The position numbers and the translations under genes are program-made. Below the pieces are notes generated by a model that saw nothing but the letters and a program-made list of their open reading frames with translations, did no database searches and had not been told where the DNA came from. Below are positions 1-6,045 of a stretch of 6,997 nucleotides of DNA, in pieces. Position 1 is the first letter of the stretch, and every line of letters starts with the position of its first letter. Location: positions 1-6,997 of the forward strand of contig CALXQF010000071.1 of assembly GCA_944390505.1 (NCBI GenBank), in the 5' to 3' direction. The DNA comes from an uncultured Clostridia bacterium. GTDB taxonomy: Bacteria > Bacillota > Clostridia > TANB77 > CAG-508.

Positions 1-1
1 G

Positions 2-553
2 GTAAGCGGTAGAAAAAGAGAAAATGGCAAAGTTACATTTAGCTTATATTGCCCAAATGGAAAAAATAAAAACAAGATTTGTAAAAATACACATACTATA
101 TCAATTAAAAAAATAGAAAATATAATTTATTTCAAATTAAACGATATTATAAATAACAAAATAACAAAAGATTATATTACCAAAAATGCAATTAAATATA
201 GTGTAAATCTAAAGAAACATAAACACCAAAAGGAATATCTAGATAAAGAGATTAAAAAAAATAAGATACAAATTAAAAAACTATATTTGAATAAAACAAA
301 TAATTTTATAACAGTAGATGAATTTATAAAACAAAGAAAGAGTTTAAACAAGCAAATAGAAACTTATGAAAAACAAAAGGAAGAATTAGCTAAAGAAATA
401 ACATATGAAAAAAATAAAAATGAAGTAATACAAAAATTTAAAGAATTTAAAAATAAAGACAATTTAATGAATCATTTAAATGAATTAGTAAATGAAGTGA
501 TTTTTTACAAAGACAGAACATTAGAAATTAGATTTAATTTTAAGTTAAATTAA
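2..553 (+). CDS. Large serine recombinase, C-terminal part (cut by the left window edge)
   Basis: The frame is open from base 2 to the TAA at 551-553, giving 183 codons with no start in view. The catalytic resolvase domain and most of the DNA-binding 'recombinase' domain would lie upstream. Residues 1-27 look like the end of a recombinase zinc beta-ribbon: a charged SGRKRENGK stretch, then an aromatic-Cys pair (Cys codon 50-52) and a second Cys (80-82). The partner Cys pair would be upstream. From about residue 70 to 140 there is a Lys/Glu-rich coiled coil, interrupted by the family-typical ITVDEFIKQRKSLNKQI. It closes with a short segment, LVNEVIFYKDRTLEIRF, like the usual end of these proteins. 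A TTG at 287 could be misread as a start, but the upstream frame is open and shows family features. The 3' end lies about 25 bases from a split yabG, the usual position of a serine integrase beside its own attachment site. Family assignment is fairly firm. Whether the element is a prophage, a conjugative element or a skin-like element cannot be told from here. Confidence 0.8.
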   Translation, partial: VSGRKRENGKVTFSLYCPNGKNKNKICKNTHTISIKKIENIIYFKLNDIINNKITKDYITKNAIKYSVNLKKHKHQKEYLDKEIKKNKIQIKKLYLNKTNNFITVDEFIKQRKSLNKQIETYEKQKEELAKEITYEKNKNEVIQKFKEFKNKDNLMNHLNELVNEVIFYKDRTLEIRFNFKLN

Positions 554-558
554 AAAAT

Positions 559-582
559 TAGTTTACTAAACTACAGTCAGCA
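559..582. other. Putative attachment-site junction between the recombinase element and yabG
   Basis: Directly after the recombinase stop lies a perfect 15-base palindrome, TAGTTTACTAAACTA (559-573). YabG-like coding sequence becomes recognisable from about 580 (ADGD, then RKYSEKS). The frame to the left of the palindrome is closed by the TAG at 559-561, so YabG translation cannot have begun in the native gene here. Serine integrases cross over at a 2-bp core flanked by imperfect inverted arms. I infer that the crossover lies around 570-582, with the left arm from the element and the right arm from yabG. The exact core cannot be set without the other end of the element. Confidence 0.45.
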
Positions 583-1099
583 GATGGAGATAGAAAATAT
601 AGTGAAAAATCACGTAATTATTATAAAAAAATAGGGTTAAATGCAATTGTCAAAAACATTCCAGAAAGAATGCAACCACCAAACATAGTAGGTTTATTAC
701 AAAGATATAAGCCGGATGTATTAGTTATTACTGGACATGACCGGTATGATTCGAAAAGGAACAAAATTTAATGATTTATATAATTATAGAAACTCCAAAT
801 ATTTTATTCGAGCAGTAGAAGAAGCCAGAAAAGTACCACTAAAAAAAGATTTAGTCATATTTGCAGGAGCCTGCCAAAGCTTTTATGAAGGACTTATTTT
901 AGCAGGAGCAAATTTTGCATCATCACCAGCAAGAATATTAATTGATTTTATGGATCCATTGATTGTTGCAGAAAAAATAGCAAATGCTAATGCAGAACAT
1001 TTTGTCACAATGAAAGAAATAGAAGAAGAGTTAAGAGATGGGCAAAGAGGAGTTAGTGGCGTAGGTGGAAAAGGAAAAAAGAAAATAATGATGATATAG
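571..1099 (+). pseudogene. yabG: yabG 3' fragment: sporulation-specific cysteine protease, N-terminus missing and frameshifted
   Basis: YabG is a mother-cell protease that processes spore coat and germination proteins. The C-terminal two thirds of the usual roughly 290-residue protein are present. The first frame (571-741) reads through GDRKYSEKS, YYKKIGLNAIVKNIPE and KPDVLVITGHD. The second frame (743-1099) continues with GMIRKGTKFNDLYNYRNSK, LVIFAGACQSFYEG, AGANFASSPARILIDFMDP, EELRDG and a Lys-rich tail. One surplus C at 741/742 separates the frames. Removing it restores the family sequence through GHD-GMIRKG. As I recall, the His of TGHD (codon 736-738) and the Cys of GACQS (872-874) are the reported catalytic pair, so the shift separates them. 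An ATG at 737 would make only a 120-residue piece without that His. The N-terminal part is replaced by the recombinase element. The gene is broken as it stands. It could be restored if the element excises and the extra C is a sequencing error. The downstream veg-sipL order supports the identity. Confidence 0.85.
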
Positions 1100-1104
1100 G
1101 ACTG

Positions 1105-1140
1105 GGACCATTGGGGACAGACATTAATGGTCCTATTTTT
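1105..1140 (+). terminator. Rho-independent terminator after yabG
   Basis: An 8-bp stem, GGACCATT (1105-1112) with AATGGTCC (1126-1133), has a 13-base loop and is followed by TATTTTT. It begins 6 bases after the yabG stop. TAGGAC at 1097-1102, overlapping the stop codon, could pair alternatively with GTCCTA at 1130-1135. It would separate yabG transcription from the strong veg promoter. Confidence 0.75.
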
Positions 1141-1235
1141 GAATAACAAAAAGTTCTCTCTTATTTTGGATGATTATGGTAAAAATTATAAACGAAAACG
1201 ACTTGTAATAAATTCGTAACAAAACTGTAATACAA

Positions 1236-1249
1236 TTGTAATATTACAA
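1236..1249. promoter_or_regulatory. Perfect 14-bp palindrome upstream of the veg promoter, possible operator
   Basis: TTGTAATATTACAA is a perfect dyad, about 65 bases upstream of the veg -35 box, in otherwise unassigned intergenic sequence (1141-1313). A TGTAATA motif occurs again just upstream at 1226-1232. The spacing does not fit the GlnR/TnrA or Rex sites I know, so no regulator is named. In DNA this AT-rich it may be chance. Confidence 0.25.
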
Positions 1250-1313
1250 ATAACAGCTCTTAAAAATAGCATTAATACAAGAACAACAGCATTTCGACAC
1301 GAACAAATTTTTT

Positions 1314-1342
1314 TTGACATTTTTAGAGTCTGATGATATAAT
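1314..1342 (+). promoter_or_regulatory. Consensus vegetative (SigA-type) promoter of veg
   Basis: The -35 box TTGACA (1314-1319) and -10 box TATAAT (1337-1342) both match consensus exactly and are separated by 17 bases. A TG dinucleotide at 1334-1335 gives an extended -10. A run of T precedes the -35. Transcription would start near A1349, leaving a leader of about 23 bases before the veg ATG. The Bacillus subtilis veg promoter is a classic very strong promoter, so this architecture fits the downstream gene. Confidence 0.9.
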
Positions 1343-1371
1343 TTGCTCATCTTAAAGAAGTAGGTGATGTT

Positions 1372-1668
1372 ATGATTTGTCCAAACGATATTACGAATTT
1401 AAAAACAGACATCAATGAAATGATAGGACAAAAGATAATTGTAAAGGGTTCACTAGGAAGATGTAAGACCTTTGAAAAAGAAGCTACTATAGAAAAAACT
1501 TATCCAAATATTTTTGTTATAAAATATGAGGAAGATCAAAGAAATGTTACTTATAGTTATACAGATGTTTTAACAAGAACTGTTGAAGTAGATGTATTTG
1601 ACGGAACAGGATATAGTCCTTTAATTCCTCCTGTAAGTGAAGTAAAAAAACAAAGAAATTTAGCGTAA
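1372..1668 (+). CDS. veg: Veg family protein
   Basis: The product is a 98-residue cytosolic protein of the Veg family. The core GSLGRCKTFEKEATIEKTYPNIFVI (residues 26-50), followed by VTYSYTDVLTRTVEV (about 59-73), matches Bacillus Veg, where the equivalent reads GRRKT...TYPSVFVV...VSYSYADILTETVEL. The family is normally 80-90 residues; this one has a slightly longer C-terminal tail rich in Pro, Lys and Arg. No signal peptide or membrane segment is seen. The ATG at 1372 follows AGGTGA (1362-1367) with a 4-base gap, and no better start exists. In B. subtilis Veg has been linked to biofilm gene control through SinR. Its role in Clostridia is unclear. It is monocistronic here: its own strong promoter lies upstream and hairpin terminators follow. 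Confidence 0.9.
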   Translation: MICPNDITNLKTDINEMIGQKIIVKGSLGRCKTFEKEATIEKTYPNIFVIKYEEDQRNVTYSYTDVLTRTVEVDVFDGTGYSPLIPPVSEVKKQRNLA

Positions 1669-1677
1669 ATAAAAGCA

Positions 1678-1711
1678 AATGGACTCCAAGAAAGGAGTCT
1701 ATTGTAGTTTT
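1678..1711 (+). terminator. First terminator hairpin after veg
   Basis: GGACTCC (1681-1687) pairs with GGAGTCT (1694-1700), with a 6-base loop (AAGAAA) and one G-U pair. A few flanking A-T pairs extend the stem. The tail ATTGTAGTTTTA is only moderately T-rich, so termination may be partial. Confidence 0.65.
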
Positions 1712-1744
1712 ATCAACCATTTTGCGATTTTAAATTTTAGAAAG

Positions 1745-1773
1745 AAATTCCTAAATTTTAGGAATTTTTTTTT
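1745..1773 (+). terminator. Second, strong terminator hairpin between veg and sipL
   Basis: AAATTCCTA (1745-1753) pairs with TAGGAATTT (1759-1767) around a short AATTT loop, followed immediately by T's to 1773. It forms a tandem pair with the hairpin at 1678-1711, which suggests that strong vegetative veg transcription is shut off before the sporulation gene sipL. Confidence 0.8.
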
Positions 1774-1871
1774 ATGCTCGTCATATATATGCAATAGGAA
1801 AAAAGAAGATAGTGTGAAATAGTATATAAAATCAAAGCATTATCTCAAAAATGAATAGGAGGGATTTTTAA

Positions 1872-3407
1872 ATGCCAATTGAAACAGCAAAAGATAGTTT
1901 AGTATTAAACCAAATTATTGGACAAAAACGAGATACTTTTATTGTAGAAAATGATTGTATTGTTCCAGACAGCAAGCCTGATATTTTAAATGTCATTAGC
2001 AATAGTGGAATTGTGTGCATTTATAAAAAGGAAATTTTAGAAGGAAAAATAAGGGTAGATGGCTGTGTAAATACTTATATCATGTATTTATCAGATACAG
2101 AAACAGGTCAAGTGAGAAGCTTAAATACCAACTTAGATTTTACACAAATCATAGAAATGGAGAAGGCAAAACCAGATATGTCACTTGATTTAAACATGGT
2201 TTTAAAAAGTATTGACTGCAAAGTGTTAAATGGAAGAAAGATTCATATGAAAGCGATTTTGGAAGTAGAAGGAAAAATATTTTCTAATGAAACAGTGGAA
2301 TATGTCAAAGAAGTAGAAAATTTAAGAGATGTTCAAGTATTAAGCAAAGACTTTCGAATTAATTCTTTAATAGGAAGCGGAAGCACCAAAATATATGCCA
2401 AAGATACTTTAGCTATTGATGAAATTGATAATCTAGTAGAAGTAATGAAAACGGATTTTAGGATTACCAACCGAGATATTAAAGTAAGTTATAATAAGGT
2501 ATTAATTAAGGCTGATTTACAAGTAAAACTCATTTATTTAACTGATGATAATCGAGTTAATATGAAAGAAGCGAGTATTCCAATTGTTGGATTTATTGAT
2601 TTACCTAATATTAGTGAAGAACACATTTGCGATGTAAAATATGAAATGAAAAATGTTATTGTTAAGCCAAACAATATGGAAGAACATTCTATATATGTAG
2701 AAGCAGAAATTGAAGTCTATTGTGAAGCATATGAAAATAGAGAATTACAAATGATGCAAGATTTATATAGCCCTACTGTAAATATCCATTTTACACAAAG
2801 AAAAATTAAAGTAATGCAACAAAAGGAAACAAGACAGCAAATGTGTAATATCAGAGAAAAGCAAATGATACCAGAAATAGGAAACAGAAAAATTTATGAT
2901 GTGGAAGTAAGACCAATGATTCAAGAACAAACAGTATTACAAGGGCGCATTATGTACCAAGGAGAAATCAATTTAAACTTTATTTATGCAGAAAATGGTG
3001 CATCTGGCATTAATACAAAAGAAATCAATCTTCCATTTAGTTTTTCTATGGATTTTGATGGTATTGAACAAGATAGCAATATAGACACAATTATAGAAAT
3101 TGCACTTCAAGATTTTGTTGTGATGCCAGATGAAACAATTGATATGAAAATAGATTTAAATTTTACAGCAATTAGTGGAAGAGATAATAGTATATCCATT
3201 ATAGATGAAATACAGGCAGAAACTGAAAAAAGACAAATGAGTGAATATAGTATGATTATTTATTTTGCAAAACCAGGAGATACTTTGTGGAAAATTGCCA
3301 AAAGATTTGGTAGTACAGTGGATGCTATTGCAAGAGTAAATGGAATAGAAAATGTAGACATCTTGCCAGTAGGAAGACAACTCTTTATTCCTAGGTATCA
3401 TGATTAA
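1872..3407 (+). CDS. sipL: SipL-type spore morphogenesis protein: SPOCS (DUF3794) domains with C-terminal LysM
   Basis: The 511-residue protein is close in length to C. difficile SipL, a mother-cell protein that binds SpoIVA through its LysM domain and is needed to encase the forespore in coat. Residues about 18-97 form a SPOCS/DUF3794 unit (RDTFIVENDCIVPDSKPDILNV, then the beta-rich GKIRVDGCVNTYIMYLSD). A second similar unit lies at about 178-250 (KADLQVKLIYLTDDN) and a third at about 341-410 (LQGRIMYQGEINLNFIYAE). The C-terminal 464-508 is a LysM domain, with YFAKPGDTLWKIAKRFG at its start and LPVGRQLFIP at its end. There is no signal peptide, consistent with a role in the mother-cell cytoplasm. 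The ATG follows AGGAGGG (1857-1863) with an 8-base gap. As I recall, sipL also follows yabG and a small gene in C. difficile, which supports the name over a generic DUF3794-LysM label. Expression would be expected under SigE, but I see no convincing SigE promoter in 1774-1856. Confidence 0.85.
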   Translation: MPIETAKDSLVLNQIIGQKRDTFIVENDCIVPDSKPDILNVISNSGIVCIYKKEILEGKIRVDGCVNTYIMYLSDTETGQVRSLNTNLDFTQIIEMEKAKPDMSLDLNMVLKSIDCKVLNGRKIHMKAILEVEGKIFSNETVEYVKEVENLRDVQVLSKDFRINSLIGSGSTKIYAKDTLAIDEIDNLVEVMKTDFRITNRDIKVSYNKVLIKADLQVKLIYLTDDNRVNMKEASIPIVGFIDLPNISEEHICDVKYEMKNVIVKPNNMEEHSIYVEAEIEVYCEAYENRELQMMQDLYSPTVNIHFTQRKIKVMQQKETRQQMCNIREKQMIPEIGNRKIYDVEVRPMIQEQTVLQGRIMYQGEINLNFIYAENGASGINTKEINLPFSFSMDFDGIEQDSNIDTIIEIALQDFVVMPDETIDMKIDLNFTAISGRDNSISIIDEIQAETEKRQMSEYSMIIYFAKPGDTLWKIAKRFGSTVDAIARVNGIENVDILPVGRQLFIPRYHD

Positions 3408-3455
3408 CTAAATAGGAAACCAATTCTTTATTCTTAAATATCATGATTAATCAAA
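3370..3455 (+). repeat. 43-bp tandem duplication of the sipL 3' end
   Basis: Bases 3370-3412 and 3413-3455 are adjacent direct copies, identical at 35 of 43 positions by hand count, with most differences being transitions. The first copy encodes the last residues of SipL (QLFIPRYHD) and its stop. The second reads QFFILKYHD and a stop in the same relative frame, but lies untranslated after the sipL stop. It occupies most of the sipL-yunB gap. Confidence 0.75.
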
Positions 3456-3501
3456 TGCAAATGTAGTAGCATTGTTGATAGAATTTATTTGAAAATAATG
3501 A

Positions 3502-4230
3502 ATGGATATATCAATAAAAATGGATAAAATTTATACAAGAAATCGATTTAGGCTACCAAAATTTTCTTTGAAATTAAATGGCAAAAATAACAAACGCAGA
3601 AAAATGATAAGACTAATTGCCATACTAATCATTGCATTTACATTTGCCTATTTTATCATTCAAGCAATTCAGCCGATTATGGAAAAACAATGTATTAGTA
3701 TGGCAAAATCCATTGCAACCAAAATTTCAAATGCAGAAGCTACAAAAGTAATGGCAAATTACGAATACGAAGACTTATTAAATATCACAAAAGACAGTGA
3801 AGGAAATATTAAAATGGTTGGGACCAACATCATTACAGTGAATGAAATTATTTCTGACATTCCTATCAAAGTACAAGAAGAAATGGAAAAAAGTGAAAAT
3901 AATACCTTTCAAATTAGGTTAGGAAGTTTTTTAGGAAGTAACTTATTTGCCGGAAGAGGACCAAATGTTGAAATTAAAATGGAAATTGCAGGACATTTAG
4001 ATACAAACCTCAAATCAGAATTTATAGATGCAGGAATTAATCAAACATTGCATAGAATTTACTTAGAATTAATATGCGATGTCATTATATTAACACCTTT
4101 TAAAACAATGGATGAACAAATTGTAAATCAAGTATTATTAGCAGAAGGAGTGATTGTAGGGGAAGTACCTAGCAGCTACTATAACTTAGAAGGAATGACA
4201 GTGAAAGATACATTAGAGGTTATTGATTAG
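3502..4230 (+). CDS. yunB: YunB family sporulation protein
   Basis: The 242-residue product has a basic cytoplasmic N-terminus (NKRRK at 30-34), one membrane segment at about 36-56 (IRLIAILIIAFTFAYFIIQAI) and an external domain. The external part carries the family pattern: ANYEYEDLL near 85-93, then SDIPIKVQEEM, IRLGSFLGSNLFAGRGP, EIAGHLDTNLKSEFIDAGINQTLHRIYLEL, and TPFKTM near the end. YunB is a SigE-controlled mother-cell protein in Bacillus, needed for normal spores, with no defined biochemical activity known to me. The start is less sure than for its neighbours. The ATG at 3502 has no good ribosome site, and ATG 3520 (residue 7) is an alternative with an equally poor context. An overlapping ATG at 3498 runs into a stop after nine codons. 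No terminator separates it from sipL 94 bases upstream, so read-through from sipL is likely. Confidence 0.85.
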   Translation: MDISIKMDKIYTRNRFRLPKFSLKLNGKNNKRRKMIRLIAILIIAFTFAYFIIQAIQPIMEKQCISMAKSIATKISNAEATKVMANYEYEDLLNITKDSEGNIKMVGTNIITVNEIISDIPIKVQEEMEKSENNTFQIRLGSFLGSNLFAGRGPNVEIKMEIAGHLDTNLKSEFIDAGINQTLHRIYLELICDVIILTPFKTMDEQIVNQVLLAEGVIVGEVPSSYYNLEGMTVKDTLEVID

Positions 4231-4236
4231 TATTGG

Positions 4237-4333
4237 TTTTGTCAGTTCTGGGACGTTCCTAAAAACTGACAAAATGTCAGTCACAGCTACGTCCCACAAC
4301 TGACAAAATGTCAGTCATGGGGACATAGCTGTG
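4237..4333. repeat. Compound palindromic intergenic repeat (REP/MITE-like), two core copies
   Basis: The core CTGACAAAATGTCAG is itself a dyad (CTGACA-AAA-TGTCAG) and occurs at 4266-4280 and 4300-4314, inside 20-bp direct repeats (4264-4283 and 4298-4317). TTTTGTCAGTT at 4237-4247 is the exact inverse of 4264-4274 and of 4298-4308. Outer arms 4282-4295 and 4320-4333 are inverted copies of each other with one mismatch and enclose the second core. GGGACGT (4250-4256) mirrors ACGTCCC (4289-4295). The unit starts 6 bases after the yunB stop. The core recurs inverted at the right window edge. It could fold on either strand and may slow or end transcription between yunB and the acyltransferase, although no long T run follows. 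The remainder of the gap (4334-4498) is AT-rich with no convincing promoter. Confidence 0.8.
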
Positions 4334-4515
4334 ATGTGAAATAGTTGTAAATACTGAATTTTAAAAATGAAATCCGTCAAGTAAAATTGAATACAATAAT
4401 AAAAGTGTTATTGAATTCTTGCATATTAACAGCGAGTATAGTAAAATAAGACAGTAGTAAAATAATAAAATTAATTAAAATAAAAACATAGAAAAAACGG
4501 AGAGACTAGACTAAA

Positions 4516-5925
4516 ATGAACAAAAAAGAAAAATTAAAATGGAGAAGACTAGATAATTCTGCTAAACTGTTTCCAATTGTGGCAAACAAAAAGTTTAGCA
4601 GTATTTATCGTATGTCTGTGATATTGACTGAAAATATTAATCCTGCATTATTAAAACAAGCAGTAGATAAGGCACTTAATCTGTTTTCACATTTTAAAGT
4701 GGGACTAAAAAAGGGATTTTTTTGGTATTATTTAGAAGAAAATGAAAACGAAGTGCTTGTTTTTCCAGAAGAAACTTATCCATGTAGATATATGGACAAA
4801 AAAACAAATCATAATTATCTTTTTCGTGTAAGTTACTATATGAAAAAAATCAATGTGGAAATTTTTCATGCTTTAACAGATGGAAGCACAGCCATCGAAT
4901 TTGTAAAGGCAATTGTCTACAATTACCTAAACCTCTGCTATCCAAATACTTTTAAAGAAAAGTTTTCAATAAAAAGCATTGCAGCAGATACACAAAATAT
5001 AGAAGACAGTTATTTAAAAAATTATGAAAAACATTTACATAGCAAAGAAAATTCCCAAAAAGCATATATACTAAAAGAAAAAAGATTATTACCTTATCAA
5101 GTAGGTGTTACCCATGGATTTATTGGTTTGAAACCGGTTATTAAAACTTGTAGAAGATTAAAAGTAACAGTAACAGAATTTTTTACCGCAGCTTTAATTT
5201 ATTCTATTTATCAAGAGCAAAAAAAGGACAAGTCCAATAAAAAGCCAATTAAAGTATGTATACCAGTCAATTTAAAAAACTTTTTTGACTCTACCACGAT
5301 TACTAACTTTTTTACTTATATGACAATTGTAGCAAATCATGAACAAATTGACCTAAATGACTTTGACTTAATTTTGGCTTTTGTCAGAAATAATTTCAAA
5401 AACAAATTAAAAAAACAAGAGTTAGCAAAAACAATGGCACATACGGTAAGATTAGGAAATAGCATTTATATTCGTATGATTCCATTGCCAATCAAAAAAC
5501 TAATTTTAAAATTAATCTATGGTGAAATTCAAAAATACACCACAACCACTTTTTCTAATTTAGGAAAGATTAATATTTTACCAGAATATGAGCCATATGT
5601 AGAACAATTCTTTTTTTTAATAGGACCAGAGAGAGCAGAAAAAATAAAATGTACAGCATGTTCTTATGCTAATAACATTGTATTTACTTTTGCCTCTATT
5701 TTACAAGATAATACAGTAGAAAGGAATTTCTTTCAATTCTTAACAGATAGAGGAATACCAAACACTGTGGTAACAAATGGAATTTATGATAAATCCCAAA
5801 CAAAACTATATCCTAAAATTAATCACTTATTAATAGAACAAGTAATAGATAAAATGAAAGACAAAAACCAAAAAGAAAAAGATATTGGACTAAAGGAAAA
5901 AATAAAAAGAAAGTTTCACTTTTAG
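4516..5925 (+). CDS. Condensation-fold acyltransferase (alcohol acetyltransferase-like)
   Basis: The 469-residue protein belongs to the CoA-dependent acyltransferase / NRPS condensation fold. The catalytic motif HxxxDG is intact as HALTDG at residues 118-123, following VEIF as expected. Other family marks are an N-terminal first strand with YRMSVILTENINPALLKQAVDKAL (31-54), PVNLKNFF at 250-257 (like PVNLR in condensation domains) and FSNLG at 346-350 in the second half-domain. There is no carrier-protein or adenylation domain, so it is a stand-alone enzyme that probably moves an acyl group from CoA or a carrier to an alcohol or amine. The C-terminal 40 residues are very basic (ending KEKIKRKFHF), which may favour membrane contact. 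There is no signal peptide. The ATG at 4516 follows GGAGA (4499-4503) with a rather long 12-base gap. The hydrolase gene lies 120 bases downstream with no terminator between, so the two may be cotranscribed. The substrate is unknown. Confidence 0.75.
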   Translation: MNKKEKLKWRRLDNSAKLFPIVANKKFSSIYRMSVILTENINPALLKQAVDKALNLFSHFKVGLKKGFFWYYLEENENEVLVFPEETYPCRYMDKKTNHNYLFRVSYYMKKINVEIFHALTDGSTAIEFVKAIVYNYLNLCYPNTFKEKFSIKSIAADTQNIEDSYLKNYEKHLHSKENSQKAYILKEKRLLPYQVGVTHGFIGLKPVIKTCRRLKVTVTEFFTAALIYSIYQEQKKDKSNKKPIKVCIPVNLKNFFDSTTITNFFTYMTIVANHEQIDLNDFDLILAFVRNNFKNKLKKQELAKTMAHTVRLGNSIYIRMIPLPIKKLILKLIYGEIQKYTTTTFSNLGKINILPEYEPYVEQFFFLIGPERAEKIKCTACSYANNIVFTFASILQDNTVERNFFQFLTDRGIPNTVVTNGIYDKSQTKLYPKINHLLIEQVIDKMKDKNQKEKDIGLKEKIKRKFHF

Positions 5926-5948
5926 AATAATGGCAGAAAATGAATTCT

Positions 5949-5968
5949 ATTATATTGAATAATATAAT
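5949..5968. repeat. AT-only inverted repeat between acyltransferase and hydrolase genes
   Basis: ATTATATT (5949-5956) and AATATAAT (5961-5968) form a perfect 8-bp dyad with a GAAT loop. The stem has no G-C pair and no T tract follows, so it is not a terminator. It could be an operator or chance in AT-rich DNA. Confidence 0.3.
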
Positions 5969-6045
5969 TATGAAAATAGAACTTTAGAATTATGCAAGAA
6001 TTATATAGTATGATAAGAAAAATAAAAACTTAAATGAGGTAGCAT

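Noticed and set aside
287..553. A separate 88-residue gene starting at TTG 287
   Set aside because: The same frame is open to the window edge and the upstream part shows the recombinase zinc-ribbon and coiled-coil features, so 287 is internal.
1113..1130. GGGGACAGACATTA in the yabG terminator loop as a relic of the 4237-4333 repeat
   Set aside because: Only the GGGGACA heptamer is shared and the CTGACAAAATGTCAG core is absent, so a common origin is not supported.
883..1149. Minus-strand reading frame across yabG
   Set aside because: It lies opposite conserved YabG codons, has low-complexity Phe/Ile/Pro/Ser content and no ribosome site; it is a shadow of the + strand gene.
1763..1790. SigE-type promoter for sipL (GAATTTT ... 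CATATATAT)
   Set aside because: The -10 only partly matches CATACAAT, and the -35 would overlap the veg terminator T run. The match is too weak to annotate, although SigE control of sipL is expected.
3156..3401. Minus-strand reading frame across the sipL LysM region
   Set aside because: It is antisense to a clearly conserved domain and has no recognisable family features.
3498..3527. ATG at 3498 as the start of yunB
   Set aside because: It is in another frame and meets a TAA after nine codons.
4264..4317. CRISPR-like direct repeats (two 20-bp copies, 14-base spacer)
   Set aside because: There are only two copies, the spacer is short and itself part of a larger dyad, and no cas gene is present; a palindromic intergenic repeat explains it better.
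5984..6014. Promoter for the hydrolase (TTAGAA ... TATGAT)
   Set aside because: The -35 match is poor and the 19-base spacing is unfavourable; in such AT-rich DNA this is not above chance.
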